33,370 bases of DNA from Ignavibacteriales bacterium (GTDB taxonomy: Bacteria > Bacteroidota > Ignavibacteria > UBA10030): assembly GCA_016207415.1 (NCBI GenBank), contig JACQPT010000138.1:1-33370 (forward strand). The letters are read 5' to 3'. Of this stretch, positions 7,675 through 16,333 are shown in pieces. The number at the start of each line of letters is the position of its first letter. Position 1 is the stretch's first letter. A model generated the notes under the pieces. The model was not told the DNA's origin. It worked only from the letters and a program-made list of their open reading frames with translations, and ran no database searches. The translations under genes and the position numbers were made by a program.

Positions 7675-8483
7675 GATATGCTCATGACTAATGTGAAAAT
7701 GACCGCGAAGAACACAGACTGGCCCAAGAGAATAAACCCGAGATTTTTGAATCTGACTCTGTTGGAGAGTCTGATGGTCCCGTAAACTGAGTGAATGATC
7801 ATGGGAACGAATGCAACAAGAGCCAGCTCGGTTGTGTAATGAAATGATGCGAGCAGCAAAACCGCAGCCACCGTGACAACATGATAAGCAAGATTCAACC
7901 AGCCAAGCGAGAATCTTTCCTTCATTCCGAAGACGTTTTCTTTTGCTTTCGCCGCTTGAATCTTCATGTGGACGTAGAACACGGTTGAGCCGAAAAAGAG
8001 AAGAGTGAAGCTCCAAATCTGAAACCCCTCAACATTCAGCGTCCCTTCCAGAAGATAATAAGAGCTTAGACCGGTCAAGGAGAGACCTAGAGTGGCCACC
8101 AAATCTGAGCTTATCGTCTTTTGAGAGCCCCTCGTGAGGAGGAATGTGGCCACAAACGCCAAAAGAGACAGAGCTCCAAATCCCAGCAGCCACCAAAAAC
8201 CTTGCAACAACAAAGGAATAACCAGGAAGATAGCATTAAAGAAAAAAACCGCAGTCCAGAATTTAGCGTTCTGAACCTTCTGGTCTTCTTGAGCAACCAA
8301 AAAGATGTGCCTGAGGACCGTTTGCAAAAGCCCCGACGCCATGAACACAGCGACTGTCGAAAGTGCAAGCAACAAGAGTTCTCCCGACACGACCTGCTTT
8401 ACGCTGGCCACGACGATCATCGGCACGAGGAGGACCGCCCACGCACCATGCTCTTTTGGCAATGGGATGTCCCTTATACTCAT
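7671..8483 (-). CDS. YwiC-like membrane protein in the nos operon
   Basis: This protein of about 270 aa has around eight hydrophobic helices and the characteristic N-terminal PLPKEHGAWAVLLVP signature of the YwiC-like family. The function of the family is unestablished. Members occur next to anaerobic respiration genes, including the original ywiC beside Bacillus narGHJI/fnr genes. I chose the ATG at 8483, which overlaps the upstream stop as ATGA. An ATG at 8528 would add 15 residues before the conserved block and overlap the upstream gene by 49 nt. Its position between nosZ and nosD suggests a role in N2O reductase assembly or electron supply, but that is inference. Confidence 0.82.
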   Translation of the reverse strand: MSIRDIPLPKEHGAWAVLLVPMIVVASVKQVVSGELLLLALSTVAVFMASGLLQTVLRHIFLVAQEDQKVQNAKFWTAVFFFNAIFLVIPLLLQGFWWLLGFGALSLLAFVATFLLTRGSQKTISSDLVATLGLSLTGLSSYYLLEGTLNVEGFQIWSFTLLFFGSTVFYVHMKIQAAKAKENVFGMKERFSLGWLNLAYHVVTVAAVLLLASFHYTTELALVAFVPMIIHSVYGTIRLSNRVRFKNLGFILLGQSVFFAVIFTLVMSIS

Positions 8484-9124
8484 GAGGAAATTTTCGAATC
8501 TTTCAACATCGCTCTCCTCGAAAGCCACATCGCCACCAGGAAGAGTGCAGGAACCAGAGCCATAAAATAAGAACCGACCTGCGGATAACTGTAGACCTCA
8601 AAATTCGCCATCGTTGAGTGCCCAAACATAGGTGGCGTGAAAGGAGGCACTTTCACGGCGGCCATCGGGTCAAGCTCATGCCCGTAGAGATACAGCTTAT
8701 GGTAAAAGCTCCAGAGAGAAAAGATTCCAAAGTACGTGAAGAGAACAAACAGGTCCACCAGTTTCGACATCTTGCCGAGCACAACGACTCTGAGTGCAAG
8801 AAGCATCACACCACCAATGACGAACGGAATCCATTTAAACTCGGTAAAGTCGTCTTCGACGAGCGGCCGCATTCCGATATAGTGATTGAGCGAATTGATT
8901 TCCTTCAGGTCATCACGGTTCGGCGACTTTTCTCCCTCCAGCTTGTAAGAGTAGATGTTCAACACCAGTCCCTCAGGGAATTGATTCGAATAGAGCTCCA
9001 TGTTCCACAACGGGAAGAAAAACGTCGGGAGGAGCATCAATGCCGCGGCAAGGATTATCGCGCGACTCTTCAGGTCAACGGGCGTCTCGAAGAACGCCGT
9101 TGTTTTTTGGATAATCTTTTCCAT
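8480..9124 (-). CDS. Nos-cluster four-TM membrane protein, unknown
   Basis: This 214-aa protein has about four membrane segments (near residues 22-40, 99-116, 123-142 and 183-203) and a long periplasmic-looking loop between the first two. The loop carries NSLNHYIGM, and a later loop carries HELDPMAAVKVPPFTPP. The His and Met residues there could bind copper, though nothing proves it. It directly follows nosZ, where Wolinella-type clade II clusters place the integral membrane protein NosB; similar position and size are the only link I can offer. The start at ATG 9124 has AAAGGA upstream. Confidence 0.7.
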   Translation of the reverse strand: MEKIIQKTTAFFETPVDLKSRAIILAAALMLLPTFFFPLWNMELYSNQFPEGLVLNIYSYKLEGEKSPNRDDLKEINSLNHYIGMRPLVEDDFTEFKWIPFVIGGVMLLALRVVVLGKMSKLVDLFVLFTYFGIFSLWSFYHKLYLYGHELDPMAAVKVPPFTPPMFGHSTMANFEVYSYPQVGSYFMALVPALFLVAMWLSRRAMLKDSKISS

Positions 9125-9185
9125 TTCTGGAAAATCCTTTCTGAATCTCGGTAGATCGGCCTTAAGTCCGACCTACCGACAGTTA

Positions 9186-11048
9186 TTACTGAGATGCTAT
9201 CGAACTTCCTCCGCCTTTCACCAGCAAATATCCCTGCATTTCCTGGTGCAGAGCTGAGCAGAAGTTCGTGCAATAAAACGGATACACACCCGGTTTGTCT
9301 GCGACGAATTCTATCGTCTTGGTTTCGCCCGGGTCAACAACGACGTTGATATTATACTCATTGATGGCCAAACCGTGCAGTTCATCCGTGGTTTGCTCTA
9401 TATTTGTCAGATAGACCGTCACTTTGTCCCCTTTGTTCACTTCAAATGATGTCGGCGTAAACGATGTGCGGACGGCTATCATGTAGACTTCAACATTTTT
9501 GCCGTTTCTCACGACCTTTGCGTCTTTTTGATCCCAGATAGCTTTTGAATGTTTGTTTTCTTCTTTTGGGTAGACCTCTATCGGTTTGATCTTGTCGGCT
9601 TTCACAATTTGAGCATAGTGCGGTTCGGGTTCAGTGAATGCGTCCATGACTAAACTCATCTTCTCTCCGTCGATGTCTATCAACTGCGAAGACTCCGGTT
9701 GCGACGGCCCTACACTTAAATGACGGCCGTGAGAGAGTTTATTCAGTGAGATCAGATATTTGCCATCGGGATTCTTTGTGTCCCCCTCGGCGGCCGCGAG
9801 GTGTCCGATGTTGTACGCAACAGGAATCTTATCCACAACTTCCCACGTCCCGAGCTTCCACTTGGCAATGGCGCTTTCGACAAAAAGTGACGTGTATGCA
9901 AAACCTTTGTCGTCAAACTGAGTATGGAGGGGCCCAAGACCAACATTGACCTCGGCATCTTTTACGGCATCATAGCTTAATACCGGAATCCCGTCCTCGT
10001 TGCCCGTAAAGTCTTTCTTTTGAATGGCTGTCATCATTTTTTCATAATTGAACACCGTGGTGATGCTCTGGAGCTTTCCGCTGGCAACAATGTATTTGCC
10101 GTCGGGGCTCACATCTACCCCGTGCGGTGATTTCGCTGCCGGCAACAAATACACGACACCTTCGGTTTGCTTCGGGTCTATCACCTTCACGCCGCCAATC
10201 ATCCTGAACTTGCCATCTTTGATCGCCTTTTCCGCCGACTTCCAGTTCACCGCAACAACATAATCGCGATCCTTCTGCGTCGACGTGACTTCAAGCTTCC
10301 CAATCGCCCTCTCACTGTTGTAGCATGTCCAGAACCCCCAATCTTTGCTCGGACCCTTTCCTGCATCGCCAAGATCATAATTAAACGGAGGCATGAGCAC
10401 TTGCCAGCCGAGCGACATGTTGCCGGTCTTCGGGTCAACAGCAATTCCAGCCACTACACCCTTGTACTTCGTTGCGTAGTCTTCGATCTTCTCGTATGAG
10501 CCTTTGGGAAGGGGTATCGAGAAGCGCGAGCCGGCCAGAATGTATTCGGTGTTCTCAGTGCTGAACGATGAGCAATGATTTCCTGAAACGTTGGGAAGAG
10601 GTCCAAGAATTTGTTTCGTCTTGAAATCCCTCAGGTCGATTCGAGCCATGCGGTTGTTCGCGTTGTCCGAAATAAACAACCATCGGCCATCATAGTCGCC
10701 GTCGGTTTCACTGAGCGACGGATGGTGCGCATCACCCCAGGTGTAACCGCTAAGCATTTCTTTGGACTCCTTATCGAATCCATATCCAGTCGCCGGATAG
10801 GGACTAAACACTGGAATTGTGGAGATATGACGCATCGACGGAATTCCATAGACGTATACTTGTCCCGAATGTCCTCCCGATTTGAAGATATAATACTCAT
10901 CAAGATCTCCTGGTGCCACGTAGCTCTTGAGCGCCGCTTCTTGCACATCAGATCGTGCGGACACACGACCTTTCTTTTCTCCGCCACAACCACCCAGAAT
11001 GCTCGCCGCAAGAACGAAAACAGCAAGTAAAAAGATTCTTGTTTTCAT
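9186..11048 (-). CDS. nosZ: NosZ, nitrous-oxide reductase (clade II, Sec lipoprotein)
   Basis: NosZ reduces N2O to N2 in the periplasm. This 620-aa protein starts with a lipoprotein signal ending in LGGC (Cys about 21) and lacks a twin-arginine motif; both are marks of the clade II (atypical) enzyme. The beta-propeller carries the CuZ histidines, including DAHHPSLSETDGDYDG near residue 106 and further HGVD and GHLAAAEG segments. The C-terminal cupredoxin domain has the CuA site CTNFCSALHQEM near residues 593-604 and an upstream ELHGLAI His. All expected ligands I can trace are present, so it should be functional. Start ATG 11048 follows AAGGG. It sits between the cytochromes and nos maturation genes. 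Confidence 0.97.
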   Translation of the reverse strand: MKTRIFLLAVFVLAASILGGCGGEKKGRVSARSDVQEAALKSYVAPGDLDEYYIFKSGGHSGQVYVYGIPSMRHISTIPVFSPYPATGYGFDKESKEMLSGYTWGDAHHPSLSETDGDYDGRWLFISDNANNRMARIDLRDFKTKQILGPLPNVSGNHCSSFSTENTEYILAGSRFSIPLPKGSYEKIEDYATKYKGVVAGIAVDPKTGNMSLGWQVLMPPFNYDLGDAGKGPSKDWGFWTCYNSERAIGKLEVTSTQKDRDYVVAVNWKSAEKAIKDGKFRMIGGVKVIDPKQTEGVVYLLPAAKSPHGVDVSPDGKYIVASGKLQSITTVFNYEKMMTAIQKKDFTGNEDGIPVLSYDAVKDAEVNVGLGPLHTQFDDKGFAYTSLFVESAIAKWKLGTWEVVDKIPVAYNIGHLAAAEGDTKNPDGKYLISLNKLSHGRHLSVGPSQPESSQLIDIDGEKMSLVMDAFTEPEPHYAQIVKADKIKPIEVYPKEENKHSKAIWDQKDAKVVRNGKNVEVYMIAVRTSFTPTSFEVNKGDKVTVYLTNIEQTTDELHGLAINEYNINVVVDPGETKTIEFVADKPGVYPFYCTNFCSALHQEMQGYLLVKGGGSSIASQ

Positions 11049-11105
11049 AAGTTGACCCTTGTTTAGTGAGTTATGTTAATGAGATGGATAGAACACATTT
11101 GTTAA

Positions 11106-12320
11106 TCACTTTTTGACCTTCAATTCTTTCTGTTTCAACTCGTACGCGTGTCGCAGTTTTTCAATTGCTTCCTTTCTCTCTTCCTCCGTCAATACGATCA
11201 TCGTCGATAACACCACCTCCATTGTACCCGTTGGTTTCGCAAGAAAATCGTCAAGCGTCCTCCCAAAACGGGACTGAACGTCTTCGACAGCGAGGGCAAG
11301 GTCGGGGCCGATCTGTGCTGCGGCATCGATTCCAAGTGTTGAAACCGAGTGACAGACAAAGCAGTTTTTCTTCACAAAGAATGCCCCCGGACCTTTGAGC
11401 ATACGCTCTTCCTTTTCAGCTTCCTCTTTTGTCGGGACATCTTTGAAATTGTTGTTTGGGATATAGCTAACGGGAATATCCTTTTTCTTCCAGCTCATGA
11501 CGAGCATCGAAAGCGCATGCGCGTCTGCGCTGTTGAGATTAAAATTCGGCATGACGGATTCAGGCACGAGTTCTTTCGGATTCTTGAAATGCGAAACATG
11601 CCATGTGAACTCCGTGTGCAGTCCTTTGATCCGTTCATAATTGAATTGCTCCGGAGACTTGTCGCCTTCGTAGGTGAGGTCAGGGCCAACAGTTCCTCCT
11701 CGGCCGTTGATAACGTGACACGCGCGACAACCTTTCTCGGTCACCAGCTCCTTTGCGCGGTTGATGTAGCCCGCCCCTTTTGTTTCCTTATCGAAACGAT
11801 GGCATGAATTGCATTGCACCTGCATCAACGCCTTTTTGTCGCTCATGACGTAAAAATCGCCAAGCTCCCTGCCGAGCATGGGCTGTTGCCATTGTTCCAC
11901 CAATCCATGAGCAGCTTCCATATCAGTTGCGTAACCCTGGCCGCCGTGACAGGTTGTGCAGGTAAATTTCGAAAGCGGATGACTTTTCAGGATTTCCTTC
12001 GGATGAGTTCGGTAAGGCTCAGGTGCGTTTTCCAAACCGCTCCACTCAACGCCCTGATGGCACGTGACGCATCGGTCTGCCTTGTCGAGTTCTTGCACAA
12101 AGATTTGTTGAAGTCCGCCGGGGATTTGCGCTGCCCGTTCGGGCCCAAACTTCTCTTCGACGAAATCCTTGAATTCCGACTGATATTCCGCCCATTCCGG
12201 AACAAAATAGTCGTAGATGCTCCACCCAACGCTCGCGACGAGCATAATGCCAACAATGCTGAGAATGAACTTGTCGGTTTTCACAAATGTGAGTTTTTCT
12301 TTCATCGTCGTGTGATCCAT
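11106..12320 (-). CDS. Membrane-anchored pentahaem cytochrome c
   Basis: This 404-aa protein has a single N-terminal membrane helix (about residues 18-36) and five CxxCH motifs at about residues 84, 121, 170, 198 and 320. The sequence around the later motifs is like class I cytochrome c (for example GTVGPDLTYEG), with Met-containing segments that could be axial ligands. It follows the cytochrome b gene by 21 nt and precedes nosZ by 57 nt. It is therefore the likely c-type subunit of the bc complex and the electron donor to NosZ. That role is inferred from gene order. The ATG at 12320 is used; a second ATG at 12305 is possible. Confidence 0.9.
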   Translation of the reverse strand: MDHTTMKEKLTFVKTDKFILSIVGIMLVASVGWSIYDYFVPEWAEYQSEFKDFVEEKFGPERAAQIPGGLQQIFVQELDKADRCVTCHQGVEWSGLENAPEPYRTHPKEILKSHPLSKFTCTTCHGGQGYATDMEAAHGLVEQWQQPMLGRELGDFYVMSDKKALMQVQCNSCHRFDKETKGAGYINRAKELVTEKGCRACHVINGRGGTVGPDLTYEGDKSPEQFNYERIKGLHTEFTWHVSHFKNPKELVPESVMPNFNLNSADAHALSMLVMSWKKKDIPVSYIPNNNFKDVPTKEEAEKEERMLKGPGAFFVKKNCFVCHSVSTLGIDAAAQIGPDLALAVEDVQSRFGRTLDDFLAKPTGTMEVVLSTMIVLTEEERKEAIEKLRHAYELKQKELKVKK

Positions 12321-12341
12321 GTGTCGTTCTTTCTCGATAAA

Positions 12342-13667
12342 TCAGAATTTCACGGGCATTGTCGGCCACTGCTCCCACGGCCAGTAGAAATTCCAGTAAG
12401 GGCCGCGCAGAAACGTCCCGACAATCGTCAGCACAATGATGAACAAACAGATGCCGATGAACACGTAGTTTTGCCCGCTCCGCTCACGCGCAAACCAGAC
12501 TCCGACCGAATTTACGCCTGATCTATCCCGGTAAGGCCACCAAATCGCCAGTCCCAATAAGGCTGTGGGAAGGAGAATGCCTCCGACCAGTGCACCGTTG
12601 ATCGTGAATGAGCCGAGCTTCACTGTTGTGATCGTCACCAGCTCCTGAAGCCAGAGAAAATACCATGGTGCCTTTGCAGGATTAGGTGTGACGGACGGGT
12701 TTGCTGGAGCCTCCAGAGGTGCACGGAAAATCACCGACAGGATCAAGACGCTGAGAAACGTCAGCAATGAAACGATCCAGATTCTGCGAATCAGGTGAGG
12801 AGATGAAGCAACAGAGTTCTTTTCTTCGTCGATGGAGACCGTTCGCACATGTACACTCGTGCCATTCGTGATACCAAGAAGTGAGTACGTCTTCGACTTG
12901 ACCGGCTTTTGAGCTTCAGGTTTCATCGAGCTCGCTTCCTTGTCGGCGACGGCGAGTCCTCCGTCCTTCCGGACACGCCACATGTGATAAGAAAACAGCA
13001 ACAGGACCATCATCGGCAGGAAGAACACATGGAGCACGTAGAATCGAATAAGAGCATTTTGATCGATCGTACTGCCTCCCAGGAGTACGAAACGAATCCA
13101 ATCGCCAACGACCGGCGCGGCGCTCGCAATGTTCGTCCCGACAGTGATTGCCCAAAACGCAAGCTGATCCCAGGGCAGCAGGTAGCCTGTAAACGAAAGA
13201 AGCAGCGTAAGGATGAAAAGCGCGATGCCGATAATCCAGTTCAAAGGACGGTTCGAACCGACGGCAATTCCATTCTTGTACGCTCCGGTCAAGAAGACTC
13301 GAATCATGTGCAAGAACACCGCCGCGACCATGAGATGTGCGGAGATCCGGTGCATGGACCGCAACAGCCAACCGAAAGAAACGACGAACTCAATATCCTT
13401 TATCGAGGAGTAAGCTCGCTCCACCGACGGGACATACAAGAACATCAAAACGACACCCGTGACGACGAGAATGATAAATAACACAAACGAGATCGTCCCT
13501 AGCCACAGCGAGTAACTCCAGGAAAGACTCTCTTTTGAAATTTTATTCGGGAACCAGTGAAGGAGCAAGTTCTTGACAATCGCATCTCCGGCTTCTTTCT
13601 CGCTGCCGGGATTCCATGTCCATGTAAGCCTCTTATAGAGTTTTTTCGTTGTTTCGACCATTGGCAT
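12342..13667 (-). CDS. Cytochrome b (b6-type) of a bc complex
   Basis: This 441-aa membrane protein carries the paired haem b ligands H106/H120 and H213/H228. The second pair is 15 positions apart, as in b6-type rather than mitochondrial-type cytochrome b. A C-terminal part with NPAKAPWYFLWLQEL corresponds to subunit IV, so both parts are fused. It oxidises quinol in the membrane together with the Rieske protein. The ATG at 13667 is preceded by GGAG at a 7-nt spacing. A hydrophilic insert between helices (residues about 232-300) may contact the cytoplasmic flavoprotein, but this is speculative. It lies between the Rieske and pentahaem genes of the nos operon. Confidence 0.92.
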   Translation of the reverse strand: MPMVETTKKLYKRLTWTWNPGSEKEAGDAIVKNLLLHWFPNKISKESLSWSYSLWLGTISFVLFIILVVTGVVLMFLYVPSVERAYSSIKDIEFVVSFGWLLRSMHRISAHLMVAAVFLHMIRVFLTGAYKNGIAVGSNRPLNWIIGIALFILTLLLSFTGYLLPWDQLAFWAITVGTNIASAAPVVGDWIRFVLLGGSTIDQNALIRFYVLHVFFLPMMVLLLFSYHMWRVRKDGGLAVADKEASSMKPEAQKPVKSKTYSLLGITNGTSVHVRTVSIDEEKNSVASSPHLIRRIWIVSLLTFLSVLILSVIFRAPLEAPANPSVTPNPAKAPWYFLWLQELVTITTVKLGSFTINGALVGGILLPTALLGLAIWWPYRDRSGVNSVGVWFARERSGQNYVFIGICLFIIVLTIVGTFLRGPYWNFYWPWEQWPTMPVKF

Positions 13668-13679
13668 AAAGTGACTCCG

Positions 13680-14225
13680 TTAGACTGTGAGCCGAAAATT
13701 CTGTTCCACCTCTTCGCCGAGATTGACCACAAGCTGTCCGTCGTCGGGAGCGATTTCGAGTTTATACCAATGCAGCGGGGATGGCGCAGGACCTGCATAA
13801 TTCGTTCCGTCGGCGTAAAATTTTGAGCCATGACAGGGACAATGGAACTCAAAGGTGATGTTCTTCTTTTCGTTACCTATCTCGACTTGTTTCGGCGAAT
13901 TCAGTTTCGTGTATTTCACCGTGCATCCAAGGTGCGTGCACGCTCCTGAAATGGCATAGTAGGATTTGGCCTCTTTGAAAACATAGAGCCGCCGGTCTTC
14001 GAGAAACGTCACGCCGTCCGCCAGCTGAGACGGCAGACCAATTTTGAATTTTTGCGGCGCTTCATACAGTACGTTGGGCAGAAGTGAACGGAATGACTGA
14101 TAGAAGAATCCGGCCAGACTTGCCAGAACCCCTCCCGTCCCGACGATTTGGAGAAACGACCTCCGGTCAGATTTCGTCGAATTCGGTTTCGACAACTGCG
14201 CTTTCAGGCTTTCCAGGAGTTTCAT
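13680..14225 (-). CDS. Rieske [2Fe-2S] protein of the bc complex
   Basis: This protein of about 181 aa carries the Rieske ligands CTHLGC (about residues 96-101) and CPCHGS (about 129-134). An N-terminal SDRRSFLQ twin-arginine-like motif precedes a hydrophobic anchor helix, so it is probably Tat-inserted. It passes electrons from quinol to the c-type cytochrome. I chose the ATG at 14225 because AGGAG lies 8 nt upstream; the ATG at 14258 would overlap the previous gene. It is followed after 12 nt by cytochrome b, and the three genes form one bc complex. Confidence 0.95.
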   Translation of the reverse strand: MKLLESLKAQLSKPNSTKSDRRSFLQIVGTGGVLASLAGFFYQSFRSLLPNVLYEAPQKFKIGLPSQLADGVTFLEDRRLYVFKEAKSYYAISGACTHLGCTVKYTKLNSPKQVEIGNEKKNITFEFHCPCHGSKFYADGTNYAGPAPSPLHWYKLEIAPDDGQLVVNLGEEVEQNFRLTV

Positions 14226-14247
14226 TGTTGTGCTCTCCTCATTGGCT

Positions 14248-16149
14248 TCAGACAGCAACTCGTTGTTCGTAGTAGAACACTTCCATGGTCATCGCATCGG
14301 TCGGACAGCGGACTGCACAGAGGCCGCATCGAATGCAGGTTTCATCGTCCTTGATCATCGCCGAGGCGTGCTGAAAGGGGTCGATGTTGTACTGCTTGAG
14401 GAGTTTTGCTTTCGTTGCTTCGTCAAGGTCGAGTTCCGATAACGGCACAAGTTGGAGGCAGTATTCCGGACAGACATCGACACATCTGTTACACATGACG
14501 CATTTGTCCGCATCGTAAATCGTTTGAACGTGACAGGCAAGACACCTCTCCGCCTGGCGCCGGGCTTGTTCTTCGGTATATCCCACCTCAACTTCAGAAA
14601 TTCCCGTGCGACGGTTCAAGTCAATCGTCGGGGGCGCCTGGCGTTCAATTTGTTCGAAGCCGTTGGGCCTTGTGAACCTCACCGACGGGATTTTTTCTAT
14701 TGAAAGATTAAAGTAGGTCTGGGATTTCCTTCGTCGAAGAAATTCGTCGATTGAGAGTGCGGCGCGTTTGCCGTTTGCCACGGCATCAATGATGTTCCGC
14801 GGGCCAAACGCAGCATCGCCGCCAGCATACACACCTTCGGCAGTCGTGGAGAGCGTCGTCGGATCTACTTTGATGAGTTTTCCCGGCGTTAACTCGATAC
14901 CGTCAGACGAACGGATGAAGGAGAGGTCTGTCTGCTGGCCGATTGCCAGAATTATTGAATCGACGTGGAGTTTCTCGCTCAAGCTTCCATCATATTCCGG
15001 ATTGAACCGTCCGTTCTCATCGTACGTGCGCGTAACGCCGATGAATTCCACCCCTTGCACTTTTCCTTTTTGCCCGAAGAATCGTTTTGGGCCGCGCTGG
15101 GGATGAAAGATCACTCCCTCTTTCTTTGCCTCTTCAAATTCTTCGTGTCCCTGGGCAGTCCGAAGTACTGGCATTTCCTGAAAAGACTCGAGGCTTGCTA
15201 CATGGACTTCTTCAGCGCCTCTCCTCATTGCTGTTCGTGCAGCGTCCACAGCAGAATGGATGTCCCCTTCCTGAGGCTCTATTCCCCCACGCAAAGCTGT
15301 GCGAGCCGCATCAAACGCGACGAACCCTCCGCCGATGACAAGAACTTTCCTGCCAAGGTCAACCCGGTATCCGTTGTTGATGTTAATCAGATAGTCGATT
15401 GCTTTGACCACGCCGTCTAAGTCGGATCCTTCGATGCTCAGATCGCGTCCTTTTTGCGTTCCGACTGAAAGGAAGATTGCATCAAAGACCTCTTTCCGGA
15501 GATCCTTGAGGTTGAATTTTTCACTGAGAGGTTTGTTGAAGACGATTTCGACTCCCAAGGATTTGATCTTCTCAATTTCCTTGTCGATGAGTGAACGCAA
15601 GAGCCGATATTCGGGAATTCCATGTCGCAGCATTCCGCCCGCAACGTTCGTAGCTTCGAATACCGTCACGCTATAACCCATCAATGCCAGGTCATGCGCG
15701 CAAGATAAACCTGACGGCCCTGAACCCGCGACAGCGACCTTTTTATTCTTGGCAGTCTTCTTCTGTGATTCGATTTGCAGCGGCAGGTGCCACGGCCACT
15801 TGTTTCCCGGCTCGCCGCCACCTTGCAGGAGCTCGTTCTGCGCTTCGGGGTCGAGAGATTCAACACCGTATTTTTCCGTGACAAACCGTTTCAGAGCGCG
15901 AATGCTTACCGGCGCATCGATTTTTCCACGGCGACACCAGTCTTCACACGGCGCCGCACACACGCGGCCGCAAACGCTGGCAAAAGGGTTGGGCGAACGG
16001 GCTGTGAGGAAGGCCTCTTCATACTTCTGCTTAGCAATCAGCTGAACGTAGCGCCCCGCGTCCGTGTGAATCGGACAACCTATCTGGCAGGGCACGAGGT
16101 TTTTCCAAAACTCGATATCGGGAATCTTGATTTCGAAACTTGAAGGCAT
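14248..16149 (-). CDS. GltD-like FAD/Fe-S oxidoreductase with ferredoxin domains
   Basis: This 633-aa protein has the layout of glutamate-synthase small-subunit relatives. An N-terminal Cys-rich Fe-S domain (CQIGCP, CGRVCAAPCEDWC) leads into an FAD Rossmann fold (AGSGPSGLSCA). An NAD(P)-binding fold (VIGGGFVAFDAART) follows, with FAD closure at GVYAGGDAAFGP. C-terminal clusters CVMCNRCVDVC and CIRCGLCAVRC add two [4Fe-4S] sites. Such proteins move electrons between NAD(P)H and Fe-S partners. It has no membrane segment. It is the first gene of the nos/bc operon, suggesting an NAD(P)H- or ferredoxin-linked input. An internal DAARTAxR repeat (see findings) is unusual. The assigned substrate is inference. 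Confidence 0.9.
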   Translation of the reverse strand: MPSSFEIKIPDIEFWKNLVPCQIGCPIHTDAGRYVQLIAKQKYEEAFLTARSPNPFASVCGRVCAAPCEDWCRRGKIDAPVSIRALKRFVTEKYGVESLDPEAQNELLQGGGEPGNKWPWHLPLQIESQKKTAKNKKVAVAGSGPSGLSCAHDLALMGYSVTVFEATNVAGGMLRHGIPEYRLLRSLIDKEIEKIKSLGVEIVFNKPLSEKFNLKDLRKEVFDAIFLSVGTQKGRDLSIEGSDLDGVVKAIDYLININNGYRVDLGRKVLVIGGGFVAFDAARTALRGGIEPQEGDIHSAVDAARTAMRRGAEEVHVASLESFQEMPVLRTAQGHEEFEEAKKEGVIFHPQRGPKRFFGQKGKVQGVEFIGVTRTYDENGRFNPEYDGSLSEKLHVDSIILAIGQQTDLSFIRSSDGIELTPGKLIKVDPTTLSTTAEGVYAGGDAAFGPRNIIDAVANGKRAALSIDEFLRRRKSQTYFNLSIEKIPSVRFTRPNGFEQIERQAPPTIDLNRRTGISEVEVGYTEEQARRQAERCLACHVQTIYDADKCVMCNRCVDVCPEYCLQLVPLSELDLDEATKAKLLKQYNIDPFQHASAMIKDDETCIRCGLCAVRCPTDAMTMEVFYYEQRVAV

Positions 16150-16260
16150 TGCGGTTCTTTGCGTCCGGTCTCATAGAGCAATTCCTGTGCCATTAATCGG
16201 ACTTTTTTATCTGTTATTTTTGTAGCGAAAATGAGGCTTTTTATGAGTTGGCCTAAGGGG

Positions 16261-16283
16261 GCTTTTCTCACTGTTGAGAAAGC
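16261..16283. promoter_or_regulatory. Imperfect palindrome upstream of the nos/bc operon
   Basis: GCTTTTCTCA and TGAGAAAGC surround a four-base centre, forming a 23-nt near-palindrome in the 184-bp gap between mobA and the start of the nos/bc operon. Its position 110-130 nt before the flavoprotein start fits an operator. On the minus strand no T-tract follows, so it is not a mobA terminator. A looser relative occurs at 1863-1883. The regulator is unknown. Confidence 0.4.
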
Positions 16284-16333
16284 GTCTTTTTATTTGCAAA
16301 ACGCGACAATTGAAGGTGACGGAAGGATATAAT

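Noticed and set aside
7675-8016. Upstream extension of nosD to an ATG at 8016
   Set aside because: The extension lies wholly within the YwiC-like gene in another frame and would remove the nosD signal peptide from the N-terminus.
14248-16149. CLACH motif in the GltD-like flavoprotein as a haem c site
   Set aside because: The protein has no signal peptide and carries ferredoxin clusters and FAD, so it is cytoplasmic. The CxxCH there is a chance match.
16261-16295. Hairpin at 16261-16283 as a terminator
   Set aside because: A T-rich stretch follows only on the plus strand, where no gene ends; on the minus strand it is followed by C residues.
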